Shown here one piece after another: positions 16,743 through 25,167 of a DNA stretch of 41,118 nucleotides. Each line of letters starts with the position of its first letter. The stretch's first letter is position 1. A program made the position numbers and the translations under genes. This DNA is from JAVBLQ01 sp031553435 (GTDB taxonomy: Bacteria > Bacteroidota > Bacteroidia > Bacteroidales > Azobacteroidaceae). A model generated the notes under the pieces. It did no database searches and was not told where the DNA came from. It worked only from the letters and a program-made list of their open reading frames with translations. The stretch lies in NCBI GenBank assembly GCA_031553435.1, contig JAVBLQ010000071.1:1-41118 (forward strand). Reading direction: 5' to 3'.

Positions 16743-16750
16743 TATCTTTG
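16743..16750 (+). promoter_or_regulatory. promoter of the DUF2723 cluster, -7 box TATCTTTG
   Basis: TATCTTTG lies 33 bases before the ATG at 16784, with TTTA at 16718-16721 as a possible weak -33 box. It would drive the four tightly spaced genes to 22003. Confidence 0.6.
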
Positions 16751-16783
16751 CGGCGATTTTGTATTAACATACACCAACAGTAT

Positions 16784-19700
16784 ATGAGAAAGTATCAATT
16801 GGCCAACAACATACTTGGGTGGATGACCTTTGTTATCGCTTCGGTAGTTTATTTAATAACCATAGAACCAACGGCAAGTTTTTGGGACTGTGGAGAGTTT
16901 ATTTCCTCAGCCTATAAGCTTGAAGTAGGGCATCCTCCCGGCGCTCCATTTTTTATGTTGACTGCCAATCTTTTCACTCAGTTAGTCTCCGACCCTGCCT
17001 TGGTTGCTAAGATGGTAAACTCCATGTCAGCCTTATTCAGCGGATTAACTATTTTATTTTTATTTTGGACAATTACCCATCTGGCTAGAAAAATAGTTTG
17101 CACAAACGAAAAAGAAGAAATGACCTTAGGTCAGATGATCACTATTTTAGGTAGTGGTTTGGTCGGTGCATTAGCTTATGCTTTCTCCGATACATTCTGG
17201 TTCTCGGCTGTCGAAGGAGAGGTTTATGCTTATTCATCACTCTTTACAGCCGTTGTATTCTGGTTAATTCTTAAATGGGAATCGGTTGCAGACAAACCGC
17301 ATGCTGACAAATGGATCATCTTAATTGCTTATCTAATGGGACTATCCATTGGAGTCCACTTGCTGAATTTACTTTGTATTCCTGCCATTGTCTTGGTTTA
17401 TTACTTTAAAAAATATGAAAATCCGAATTTAAGAGGGACTCTGATTGCTTTAGGCATATCATTCGTTATTGTCGGATTGATTTTATACGGATTCGTCAGG
17501 GGACTTGTGGAAGTTGCCGGATGGTTTGAACTTTTGTTTGTAAACGAACTCGGTTTCTCTTACAATAGCGGAGTTATATTCTACATTGTCCTTATCCTTG
17601 CTATTCTAGGGTGGAGTATTTGGGAAACCATGCAGGAAAAACCTAACGAAACACGGATGAAGATATCTTTCATTCTGGCTTTTACTTTATTAGGAATTCC
17701 ATTTATCGGAGACGGATATATATTAGGTGCAATCATCATCATTGCCTTAACAGCACTCTTATTCATCAAGAAAAATATCAAAGCTTCGGTTTTGAATGCC
17801 AGCTTGATAGGTATGCTCGTGCTGATGATCGGTTATTCTTCCTATGCATTGATCGTAATCCGCTCTGCTGCTAATACTCCGATGGATCAGAATTCTCCGG
17901 AAGACATATTTACCCTGGCAAGTTACTTAGGCCGTGAACAATATGGAGACACTCCCCTATTCTATGGTGAAACTTATGCTTCGGAAGTAAAAAGAAAATT
18001 GGAGGGAGATATGTTGACTCCCGAAACAAAAGATTATGGCCCCATTTGGTCACGCATCATCAAAAAAGATCCTTCGGAAAAAGATCGCTATTATGTATCC
18101 AGTAAAAAGACCAAATATGTTTATATGGATGAGTTTAACATGTTCTTTCCTCGCATGTATAGCAAAGAACCATCTCACATTCAAGCATATAAAGAATGGG
18201 CTGATATCAAAGGAACTCCGGTTCAGGTAAAAATCGGGAACAACGACCGTACCATTTATAAACCTACTTTTGCTGAAAACCTGCAATATTTTATGCAATA
18301 CCAATTAAAATTCATGTATTTCCGGTACTTTATGTGGAACTTTTCAGGACGCCAGAATGATATTCAAGGTCATGGTGAAGTTTCAAATGGTAACTGGATA
18401 TCAGGAATCAAATTCATTGACGAAATATTAGTAGGTCCACAAGATAATTTACCGGACGATATTATCAACAATAAAGGCCATAACAAATATTACATGCTTC
18501 CCCTTTTATTGGGATTATTGGGAATTTGCTTTCAGGTATTTACTTCCAATCAAAAAGGGATACAGGGGTTCTGGATTACATTCTTACTTTTCTTTATGAC
18601 AGGTATTGCCATTGTAATCTATCTGAATCAAACACCAATTCAGCCCAGGGAGCGTGATTACGCGTATGCGGGATCATTTTATGCGTATTGCATCTGGATC
18701 GGTTTGGGAGTGGCCGGTTTAGCTAAATTATTAACTAAATATGCTAAAGTCTCACCAATTATAGCGGGAGGTACAGCCTCTCTTCTCTGCTTATTTATAC
18801 CAATCCAAATGGCAGCCGAAAACTGGGATGACCACGATCGTTCGAACCGCTATGTTTGTCGTGACTTTGGATTTAATTACCTGACTTCATGTGCTCCTAA
18901 TTCAATCATATTTACCAATGGAGATAACGATACATTCCCCTTGTGGTATTCTCAGGAAGTGGAAGGATATCGTACGGATGTACGCGTATGTAACCTCAGT
19001 TATCTGCAAACAGATTGGTACATCGATCAGATGAAACGTCAGGCATATGAATCATCTCCGCTTCCGATCGACTGGAAAAGAGATGAATATGTACAAGGAA
19101 CTCATGATGTAGCATACATATATCCGATGACGGAAGACTCCATAGACGTATCAACCGCCCTCGACTTTATCAAATCTAATGATAAACGTTACAAAGTGGA
19201 TGATATGGATATTATTCCTTCCGAAAAACTTTCATTCAAAATAGATTCTGCTGCTGTATTGAAAGGAGGTATCATCAAATCCGACAAAGCTCATATCATT
19301 CCTAAAGAAATCACTATTGACTTAAAAGGAAAGAATTATGTTGCAAAACACGAAATGATGATTCTTGATATGTTGAAAAATGCCGATTGGCAACGTCCTA
19401 TTTACTATGCAGTAACAGTAGGCACCGATCAACAATTGAGATTACAAAAATATTTCCGCCTGGAAGGATTAACAAACCGCATTGTACCGTTTGATGTCGA
19501 AGCTACCGGACAATCTGTTGAAACTGACATCATGTTTGATAACATGATGAATAAATTCAAATGGGGAGGCATTGATAATCCGAAAGTATATCTGGACGAA
19601 AATATCACCCGTATGTCTAAAACCTATCGCTTCATGTTTTCTAAGCTAGCCAACGCACTAATTGAAGAAGGCAAAAACGATAAAGCGCTTCAGGTATTGG

Positions 19701-20047
19701 ACTATTGTCAGAAAGTGACTCCGTCTGAATGTATTCCGTATGACTATTCAGTCTTATCACTGGCAGATGCATACCAAAGACTTGGAAAAAATGATAAAGC
19801 TATTGAAGTCTATGAAAAAGTGGCTCAACGTACAATTAAAAATTTGAACTGGTTTTTCCGCCTGAATGCTTCTGATATGAGAAGTGTATATCCGGATATC
19901 AGGGAAAATATGGGAATTATGGAACATATTCTGGCTACTTATCAGGATATCAGCCCTGAATTATTCAAGAAATATATCCAGGAATACAACACATATGTAA
20001 ATATTATTTCACCACAGAAAGCTCCGCGCGGAGGTGCTAATCAATAA
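16784..20047 (+). CDS. DUF2723 integral membrane protein, O-mannosyltransferase-like (TMEM260 family)
   Basis: A 1087-residue protein with many transmembrane helices in the first half, an acidic loop motif typical of GT-C glycosyltransferases (EPTASFWDCGEFISSAYKL followed by GHPPGAPFFML), and a long soluble C-terminal half with tetratricopeptide-like repeats (KALQVLDYCQ, YQRLGKNDKAIEVYEKVAQ). This is the DUF2723 family, related to eukaryotic TMEM260, an O-mannosyltransferase; in Bacteroidota a role in protein glycosylation at the inner membrane is a reasonable inference. I use ATG 16784 (MRKYQLANN) because it lies right after a promoter; the upstream start at 16748 is inside the promoter. The deacetylase gene follows after three bases, so they are co-transcribed. 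Confidence 0.88.
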   Translation: MRKYQLANNILGWMTFVIASVVYLITIEPTASFWDCGEFISSAYKLEVGHPPGAPFFMLTANLFTQLVSDPALVAKMVNSMSALFSGLTILFLFWTITHLARKIVCTNEKEEMTLGQMITILGSGLVGALAYAFSDTFWFSAVEGEVYAYSSLFTAVVFWLILKWESVADKPHADKWIILIAYLMGLSIGVHLLNLLCIPAIVLVYYFKKYENPNLRGTLIALGISFVIVGLILYGFVRGLVEVAGWFELLFVNELGFSYNSGVIFYIVLILAILGWSIWETMQEKPNETRMKISFILAFTLLGIPFIGDGYILGAIIIIALTALLFIKKNIKASVLNASLIGMLVLMIGYSSYALIVIRSAANTPMDQNSPEDIFTLASYLGREQYGDTPLFYGETYASEVKRKLEGDMLTPETKDYGPIWSRIIKKDPSEKDRYYVSSKKTKYVYMDEFNMFFPRMYSKEPSHIQAYKEWADIKGTPVQVKIGNNDRTIYKPTFAENLQYFMQYQLKFMYFRYFMWNFSGRQNDIQGHGEVSNGNWISGIKFIDEILVGPQDNLPDDIINNKGHNKYYMLPLLLGLLGICFQVFTSNQKGIQGFWITFLLFFMTGIAIVIYLNQTPIQPRERDYAYAGSFYAYCIWIGLGVAGLAKLLTKYAKVSPIIAGGTASLLCLFIPIQMAAENWDDHDRSNRYVCRDFGFNYLTSCAPNSIIFTNGDNDTFPLWYSQEVEGYRTDVRVCNLSYLQTDWYIDQMKRQAYESSPLPIDWKRDEYVQGTHDVAYIYPMTEDSIDVSTALDFIKSNDKRYKVDDMDIIPSEKLSFKIDSAAVLKGGIIKSDKAHIIPKEITIDLKGKNYVAKHEMMILDMLKNADWQRPIYYAVTVGTDQQLRLQKYFRLEGLTNRIVPFDVEATGQSVETDIMFDNMMNKFKWGGIDNPKVYLDENITRMSKTYRFMFSKLANALIEEGKNDKALQVLDYCQKVTPSECIPYDYSVLSLADAYQRLGKNDKAIEVYEKVAQRTIKNLNWFFRLNASDMRSVYPDIRENMGIMEHILATYQDISPELFKKYIQEYNTYVNIISPQKAPRGGANQ

Positions 20048-20050
20048 GCG

Positions 20051-20668
20051 ATGTTCATAGAGCAACCTCCTTTCTTTTACAGGATATTTTTTCCCGGAGC
20101 GATCTGGCGAATCAATAAGTCGGAAAAATGTGTATATTTGACATTTGACGATGGGCCCATTCCGGAAATAACTCCCTGGGTATTGGATTTGTTGGATAAA
20201 TACAATATCAAAGCCACATTTTTTTGTGTGGGAGATAATGTCCGGAAGTATCCGGATATTTACCAAATGGTCTTAGATCGTGGTCATATTGTTGGAAATC
20301 ATACTTACAATCATTTGCAGGGCCTCCGGTCATGGACAAAAAACTATACGGAAAATACGGAAAAAGCTGCTGAACTGATACACAGCAGACTTTTCCGTCC
20401 TCCTCACGGGCATATGAGAATTCTACAATTTTTTTCTTTACGAAAAAAGTATAAAATGATCATGTGGGATGTAGTAACCAGAGATTATAGTAATAAGATG
20501 ACGGCTAAAGGTGTATTCAATGTTGTTAAAAGATACACCAGAAACGGTTCGGTTATCGTTTTTCATGATTCCATCAAAGCAGGAGACCGGATGAAAGAGA
20601 GTCTTCCGAAGTCCATAGAATGGTTATTGCAGCAAGGATATACTTTCAAATTGATTGAGCAAGATTGA
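20051..20668 (+). CDS. polysaccharide deacetylase (NodB homology domain)
   Basis: A 205-residue carbohydrate esterase family 4 protein. All standard motifs are seen: TFDDGP with Asp33 and Asp34, the zinc-binding H-x-x-x-H in GNHTYNH (His84, His88), RPPHGHM, WDVVTRDY and FHDSIKAG. Such enzymes remove N-acetyl groups from sugars in peptidoglycan, chitin-like or other polysaccharides using a divalent metal. There is no clear signal peptide: a moderately hydrophobic N-terminus (FIEQPPFFYRIFFPGAIW) may bind the membrane, so the site of action is uncertain. It is the second gene of the cluster and overlaps queG by four bases (TTGA), which ties its translation to that gene. The substrate cannot be told from the sequence. 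Confidence 0.92.
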   Translation: MFIEQPPFFYRIFFPGAIWRINKSEKCVYLTFDDGPIPEITPWVLDLLDKYNIKATFFCVGDNVRKYPDIYQMVLDRGHIVGNHTYNHLQGLRSWTKNYTENTEKAAELIHSRLFRPPHGHMRILQFFSLRKKYKMIMWDVVTRDYSNKMTAKGVFNVVKRYTRNGSVIVFHDSIKAGDRMKESLPKSIEWLLQQGYTFKLIEQD

Positions 20669-21588
20669 TTGTGTCTGCATCAAAAGCCACCCAACTTATC
20701 AAAGAAGAAGCAATCCGTTTAGGCTTCGATTCCTGTGGAATTTGTAAAGCAGAATTCACAGAGACACACGCTCAATACCTGAAAAAATGGCTGGCAAATG
20801 GCTGGCAGGCTGAGATGGGTTACATGTCAAATCATTTTGAAAAACGTGTTGATCCTTCACTGCTCGTTGAGAATGCAAAATCCGTTATTGTTGTTGCTTT
20901 GAATTATTACCCTGAGGAAAAACAGGCATCCGGAGTTCCACAATTTTCTTACTATGCCTATGGAAATGATTATCATCATGTGGTTAAGACAAAACTGAAT
21001 AGCTTATTGGAGTTTATTCAAAAAAATATCGGAAAAACGAACGGGCGTGTATTTTGTGACTCTGCTCCCATTTTGGAAAAATATCATGCACAAAAAGCTG
21101 GTATCGGTTGGATAGGGAAGCATACACAATTGATCATTCCGGGTAAAGGTTCTTATTTTTTCTTAGGTTGTATCATTTGCGATTTGGATTTCATATATGA
21201 TCAACCGGAGAAAAATCGTTGTGGAAACTGCACAAAATGTATGGAAGCCTGTCCAACTAAAGCATTGGAATTTCCACATCAACTGAATTCCCGGAAATGT
21301 ATCTCATACCTTACTATTGAGCATCGCGGAGATTTTCCCGAAAAATTCCATCCGGAAAACTTTAATAATTACATATTCGGATGCGACATTTGCAATAAGG
21401 TATGCCCCTGGAATAAATTTGCAACTCCAACAAAAGAACAGGCATTTATACCTTCCAAAGATTTTTTACGTTTAAACTATGATGAGATCCTGGAAATGGA
21501 TACAAAGAAATTCAATTCTATTTTCCGGAATTCTGCTGTGAAAAGAACAAAATTAGAGGATATTAAACGAAATTTGAATCACCTATAA
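20665..21588 (+). CDS. queG: epoxyqueuosine reductase
   Basis: A 307-residue cobalamin-dependent enzyme that reduces epoxyqueuosine to queuosine in tRNA, the last step of queuosine synthesis in the cytosol. The family pattern is clear: the catalytic aspartate in FCDSAPILEK (Asp132), GIGWIGKHTQLI, and cysteines for two 4Fe-4S clusters (Cys186, 189, 192, 196, with CGNCTKCMEACP; Cys212, 240, 243, 247, with CDICNKVCPW). It is the short form without the C-terminal HEAT-like repeats. No ATG start fits: TTG 20665 overlaps the deacetylase stop, and GTG 20671 is the alternative; the protein from either covers the whole domain. No other queuosine gene is in the window. Confidence 0.95.
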   Translation: MIVSASKATQLIKEEAIRLGFDSCGICKAEFTETHAQYLKKWLANGWQAEMGYMSNHFEKRVDPSLLVENAKSVIVVALNYYPEEKQASGVPQFSYYAYGNDYHHVVKTKLNSLLEFIQKNIGKTNGRVFCDSAPILEKYHAQKAGIGWIGKHTQLIIPGKGSYFFLGCIICDLDFIYDQPEKNRCGNCTKCMEACPTKALEFPHQLNSRKCISYLTIEHRGDFPEKFHPENFNNYIFGCDICNKVCPWNKFATPTKEQAFIPSKDFLRLNYDEILEMDTKKFNSIFRNSAVKRTKLEDIKRNLNHL

Positions 21589-21598
21589 GTTTTATACA

Positions 21599-22003
21599 AT
21601 GAAAAATCTATTATCTATTATTCTGTTTTCTTTACTTATCTTTTGTTCCTGTGAGGACGACATGCAACATAAAATAAACGGACAGTGGCAACTAAAAACA
21701 ATCGAGTACAACAACGGTACTACTGAAAAGGTTGATACTATTTTTTATGCTTTTCAAAAGGAAGCAGTTTTTTCCTTCACATTGCTTGAAAATCCCAATA
21801 GCACTGCGATATCCTATGGCTACCTGGATTTTCCGTCCGATAATGAAATTATGATTACCATAGACCAAAACCAAATGTTTCCCAATTTCCTTGAAATTTC
21901 CAGATGGGAATCATATGAACAAATTTTTCAGGTAGATAATGTAAGTAGCGATCAATTGGTTATTTCTGATAAAGAAAAGAAGTATATTTTCAACAAACAT
22001 TAA
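21599..22003 (+). CDS. small lipoprotein with lipocalin-like beta-sheet domain
   Basis: A 134-residue protein that starts with a lipoprotein signal (MKNLLSIILFSLLIFCSC), Cys18 being the likely lipidated residue, followed by acidic EDD, which in Bacteroidota favours export of lipoproteins toward the surface. The mature part has the look of a small lipocalin-like barrel: HKINGQWQLKTIEYNNGT at its start and alternating strands through VISDKEKKYIFN. It is the last gene of the DUF2723 cluster, 10 bases after queG, and probably co-transcribed. No function can be assigned. The following 22004-22037 contains no obvious strong terminator. Confidence 0.7.
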   Translation: MKNLLSIILFSLLIFCSCEDDMQHKINGQWQLKTIEYNNGTTEKVDTIFYAFQKEAVFSFTLLENPNSTAISYGYLDFPSDNEIMITIDQNQMFPNFLEISRWESYEQIFQVDNVSSDQLVISDKEKKYIFNKH

Positions 22004-22037
22004 TCATGCACAGCACACAATCGAGGTCAATTCAATT

Positions 22038-22799
22038 TCAATTCCTATATGCAATTGTTCCTGTCGCTTGATTAGTCGGCATAATCAATACTTCTGCAAT
22101 TTGAATATGCTCGGGAACCGAAGCCGTATAATATACTGTTTCTGCAATATCTTCTGCCACCAAAGGTTGCAACCCTTTATAAACATCATCGGCTTTGTCT
22201 TTATTACCTCTAAAGCGGGTAATACTGAAATGAGTTTCTACCATTCCCGGTTTAATATTGGTTACACGCAAAGGCGTATCTACCAAATCAATTCTTAAAC
22301 TATCGCTTAACATTTTTACGGCGGCTTTGGTTGCACAATATACGCTTCCTCCCGGATATGCTGCATCTCCGGCGATAGAACCAATATTAATGATATGCCC
22401 TCTTTTTCTTTGAACCATTCCGGGAACAATGAAGCGGGTCATTGCAAGCAAGCCTTTGATGTTAGTGTCGATAACTATATCCCATTCATCCAGATCTCCT
22501 TCGAACTCTTTGTCAACACCAATAACCAGCCCGGCATTATTGATCAGAATATCAATGGATTTCCATTCTTCAGGGAGTGAATCAATAGCTGTTTTGGCAG
22601 CATTTCTATCTCTGACATCAAATTCAAGGGTCAGGATATCAATGCCATAATGTGCAATTAGTTTATGTTTCAGATTATCTAATTTCTCTTGATTACGCCC
22701 GTTAAGGATTAATTTTGCTCCTTGTGAAGCAAATTTGTGTGCGCAGGCTTCGCCTATACCGCTTGTTGATCCTGTAATAAATACGATTTTATCTTTCAT
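22038..22799 (-). CDS. short-chain dehydrogenase/reductase, YdfG-like
   Basis: A 253-residue classical SDR enzyme. The NAD(P)-binding motif TGSTSGIG (9-16), the NNAG motif (87-90) and the catalytic set Ser141, Tyr154 and Lys158 (SIAG, then YCATK) are present, followed by the usual IKPGMVETHFS segment. An asparagine-arginine pair after the second strand (NGRN) favours NADP(H). Overall resemblance is to the YdfG group, which oxidises L-allo-threonine, L-serine or 3-hydroxypropionate, but substrate choice in SDRs cannot be read from sequence. It acts in the cytosol. It lies downstream of the glycosyltransferase gene on the same strand, separated by a repeat-type hairpin that probably ends the upstream transcript. 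Confidence 0.9.
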   Translation of the reverse strand: MKDKIVFITGSTSGIGEACAHKFASQGAKLILNGRNQEKLDNLKHKLIAHYGIDILTLEFDVRDRNAAKTAIDSLPEEWKSIDILINNAGLVIGVDKEFEGDLDEWDIVIDTNIKGLLAMTRFIVPGMVQRKRGHIINIGSIAGDAAYPGGSVYCATKAAVKMLSDSLRIDLVDTPLRVTNIKPGMVETHFSITRFRGNKDKADDVYKGLQPLVAEDIAETVYYTASVPEHIQIAEVLIMPTNQATGTIAYRN

Positions 22800-22818
22800 A
22801 CATAATATTTTTAAGAAT

Positions 22819-22866
22819 ACAAGGACACAAAGAAAATTATTTATTGAAAACTTTGTGTCTTTGTGT
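22819..22866. repeat. octad inverted repeat between the glycosyltransferase and SDR genes
   Basis: acaaggacacaaag and ctttgtgtctttgtgt pair (one mismatch plus one G-U) around an 18-base loop; the right arm is ctttgtgt repeated twice, period 8. The right arm lies inside the 3' end of the glycosyltransferase gene and encodes its last residues (LLNTKTQSFQ includes the repeat). Likely a terminator as well. Confidence 0.7.
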
Positions 22867-24049
22867 TTAACAATTTATATTCAGAGCAAACATCTTTCAA
22901 TGGAATCCTTTCCGGATGCACAAAGTTAAGATATTTCACTATTTTGAAAGCATTGAAATAATTAAAAAATCTTTTTCTGAATGTTGGTATGGAAGAAGTA
23001 TTTGCTTTTATTTCTTCAAAATTTGCATAAAAATTATCTTCCGCCAAAAAATCTTGCAAGATAGAAGGAAAGGACAAAAATATATTCTGTATACTTTCAA
23101 CATCTTTTTCAAAAAGATCGTCAATCGAATCAAACAATATTTTTAATAAACGGAAAGATTCCAATGAATAAGTATATTTAACCGGTTCTTCAGATTCAGC
23201 CAGTTTTTGTAAGGCAGGTCCGGTTCCGAAAGGTACTCTGTCTGAAAATCTGGCTGCAGGATAAACACAAGTTGTGTCAATGAAAGCCGTTTTTCCTAAA
23301 GGAAACATTTTTTGTAAAAAATAAAAATCTTCTCCAGCCTCTTGTCGGCCCATTCCTCCGGCTTTGGCATAAGCATCACATCTGACAGCCATAGCCGATC
23401 CTATGGTATAATATGGATATGGATAACCGCAATATTCCAAAGCATCCCGGTAATATCTGAGGTACATTTCATATAAAACGGTTGCTTTGCGCAAAGGATC
23501 ATTTTCATCTAAATGAACGACAGGATGATGGAATTGTATGGTTGCCGTACAAAGTTTTTCATCATTCTTGAAATATTCGTAGATTTCTGTCAGGTAATTT
23601 TTTTCCACCAAACAATCGGCATCCAGGGAAACTATAATTCCTGATTCGTTTTCCGCTTCACAGAATCTTCTTAAAGCGTCATCCATTAAAATCTTTCTGG
23701 GAATGCCAGCTCCCGGCTGATTATTTAAAATGTTTTCGGAGTAGATCGGTATGATTTGAAAATCTTTTTTTCCAGATTCCAAAGAAATTTGTATTAGTTC
23801 TTTATATGATTTTCTGTTGATTTCCAGAATCTCTTTCGGGCATTCAAATAAAGCATTAATAAAAACTAATACTTCTACACGACAATCAGGCTGGTCGCAA
23901 TTAATCAGGCTTTGAATGGTATCTTTTAACCCAGGCTCATTATAGGAAGGAATAATAACTATGAGTTTGGTTCTTCCGGAAATAGGAATACTTCCGGAAG
24001 AGACCGGGAATTTTAGTTTTTCAAGATACCTTTTGGTAGAGATTAACAT
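22841..24049 (-). CDS. family 2 glycosyltransferase
   Basis: A 402-residue GT-A fold protein. The nucleotide-binding start KLIVIIPSYNEPGL (28-41), the D-x-D metal motif in VSLDADCLVEK (Asp143, Asp145) and the acceptor-site ED motif in QEAGEDFYFLQK (Glu240, Asp241) are in the usual order. No transmembrane helix is evident, so it is a cytosolic or membrane-peripheral enzyme; sugar donor and acceptor are unknown. The C-terminus keeps a specific pattern (NFVHPERIPLKDVC) before running into an intergenic octad repeat, so the final 10 residues look like repeat sequence added to the gene. A strong terminator for the upstream OmpH gene lies 18 bases before its start codon, which raises the question of how it is transcribed. 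Confidence 0.88.
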   Translation of the reverse strand: MLISTKRYLEKLKFPVSSGSIPISGRTKLIVIIPSYNEPGLKDTIQSLINCDQPDCRVEVLVFINALFECPKEILEINRKSYKELIQISLESGKKDFQIIPIYSENILNNQPGAGIPRKILMDDALRRFCEAENESGIIVSLDADCLVEKNYLTEIYEYFKNDEKLCTATIQFHHPVVHLDENDPLRKATVLYEMYLRYYRDALEYCGYPYPYYTIGSAMAVRCDAYAKAGGMGRQEAGEDFYFLQKMFPLGKTAFIDTTCVYPAARFSDRVPFGTGPALQKLAESEEPVKYTYSLESFRLLKILFDSIDDLFEKDVESIQNIFLSFPSILQDFLAEDNFYANFEEIKANTSSIPTFRKRFFNYFNAFKIVKYLNFVHPERIPLKDVCSEYKLLNTKTQSFQ

Positions 24050-24066
24050 CTGAAGATTGTAACATC

Positions 24067-24096
24067 AAAAAGAAGGTATCCACTTCAGATACCTTC
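24067..24096 (-). terminator. terminator of the OmpH gene, just before the glycosyltransferase start
   Basis: On the minus strand GAAGGTATC and GATACCTTC form a perfect 9-bp stem with a 7-base loop, followed by TTTTTG. It lies 30 bases after the OmpH stop. A second weaker stem (aaatatatct/agagatattt) lies between them. Confidence 0.8.
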
Positions 24097-24125
24097 CGGA
24101 AAATATATCTTTATAAAGAGATATT

Positions 24126-24734
24126 TTATTTTTTCTCTGCAGGAACGTATTTTTTATTCAAAAATTCCAATACCTCAGAGGTAATATTGTAAGACTCGTC
24201 GGCTATGAGTACCGTCATTGTTTCTCTCATATTGCCGTAAATAATCTGATATTTTTTCTCTTTGTTGTAAAGACGAAGATTTGTCATGATGGTGTCGCGC
24301 AACTGTTCATTCATTTTTTGTTGTTCTGCTGCAAATTCACCTTCCATTCTTGCGGCCATTTGTTGCATTTCCGCTTGTTTTTTCAACAAACGATTATGCT
24401 CTTGCTCCGCTCTTTCTCTGGAAAGAAAAGCATTGTTATCCAGTTTTTTCTGAAATTCTGCAAATTCAGCCTGTAAAGCATTTGCTTTTTGATTCAAACT
24501 TGCTCTTGAACTTTCTGCTTTCCGAAGTACTATTTCGCTTAAATCTTTGTAGTAATTATAATTATTTAAAAGTGAATCCATATTGATATAGGCTATTGGC
24601 AAATCCGCATGCAACGAATCTCCGGTCACCGAGACCGAACCCGTATTTGAAGGTTTATTCCCTGTAAAATGTAATACGAATAAAATAATTATTGCCACAG
24701 CAAGTATCCCACTAATAATGTAATTGTTCTTCAT
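24126..24734 (-). CDS. OmpH/Skp-family periplasmic chaperone-like protein
   Basis: A 202-residue protein with an N-terminal hydrophobic segment (about 5-24, YIISGILAVAIIILFVLHFTG) that probably anchors it in the inner membrane or works as a signal, then the OmpH pattern beginning LPIAYINMDSLLNNYNYYKDL, followed by a long charged, glutamine-rich coiled coil (about 70-150, with FAEFQKKLDNNAFLSRERAEQEHNRLLKKQAEMQQ) and a final strand region (YNKEKKYQIIYGNM). In relatives such as Skp this coiled coil clasps unfolded outer-membrane proteins in the periplasm. Many Bacteroidota have several OmpH paralogues, often near bamA; here it is not near bamA but follows a small membrane protein gene by 31 bases. 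Family firm; client unknown. Confidence 0.88.
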   Translation of the reverse strand: MKNNYIISGILAVAIIILFVLHFTGNKPSNTGSVSVTGDSLHADLPIAYINMDSLLNNYNYYKDLSEIVLRKAESSRASLNQKANALQAEFAEFQKKLDNNAFLSRERAEQEHNRLLKKQAEMQQMAARMEGEFAAEQQKMNEQLRDTIMTNLRLYNKEKKYQIIYGNMRETMTVLIADESYNITSEVLEFLNKKYVPAEKK

Positions 24735-24765
24735 ACGTAAAAATTATATGTTAGCTCTTTGTTAG

Positions 24766-24975
24766 TTAGTTTTTTGAGAGTTCAAAGATATTTTTTTTGT
24801 TTCTATCTTCCAAATCCTGAGATTTCATACAGGAAATACCCATATCTTTGAATGCCTTATTATCGCTTACATGCGAACTGGGAAATTTTCCGTTCTTTAC
24901 AAAAAAGACTTTAACTCCCATTAAAAGGATACAAATGCTTAGAAGTAAAATTGATACTATTATAGTATAAATCAT
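24766..24975 (-). CDS. small conserved single-pass membrane protein
   Basis: A 69-residue protein starting MIYTIIVSILLL with one transmembrane helix (about 3-22) and a short soluble tail with the pattern FVKNGKFPSSHVSDNKAFKDMGISCMKSQD. I recall small proteins in Bacteroidales with a similar F-P-x-x-H-V-S-x-N-K-A ... G-I-x-C-x-x-S-Q-D tail, but know no function. The conserved histidine, cysteine and charged residues in the tail could bind a metal or a partner. I chose ATG with A at 24975 rather than the upstream TTG at 24999, because the promoter -7 box lies at that TTG. It heads a two-gene unit with the OmpH-like protein. Confidence 0.75.
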   Translation of the reverse strand: MIYTIIVSILLLSICILLMGVKVFFVKNGKFPSSHVSDNKAFKDMGISCMKSQDLEDRNKKNIFELSKN

Positions 24976-24996
24976 GTAGTTTCTTTTTTGCGGTTG

Positions 24997-25004
24997 CAAA
25001 TATA
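24997..25004 (-). promoter_or_regulatory. promoter of the small membrane protein-OmpH unit, -7 box TATATTTG
   Basis: The minus strand carries TATATTTG 21 bases before the ATG with A at 24975. It rules out the upstream TTG start. A TTTA further upstream could be a weak -33 box. Confidence 0.6.
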
Positions 25005-25082
25005 AGAGTTATTTGGAATTAAAAATAAACTTTTTCTTTATTATTCTGTTTTTTTTTTGTTTCTTTATGCTTTCAATAGGAA

Positions 25083-25166
25083 GTTTTACGTTATAAATTA
25101 TACGTTTTGCGCCTTTTAGGCCTTGAACTTTGTATAATGTAAAACATTCAACTTAAAACTTAAAAA
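25083..25166. repeat. heptad repeat with inverted arms upstream of pepD
   Basis: gttttacgttata (25083-25095) pairs with tataatgtaaaac (25133-25145), 12 of 13 plus one G-U. Both arms show 7-base phasing: ttttacg ttataaa ttatacg ttttgcg on the left and caactta aaactta on the right, running to the pepD start. It would lie in the pepD leader. Confidence 0.7.
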
Positions 25167-25167
25167 T

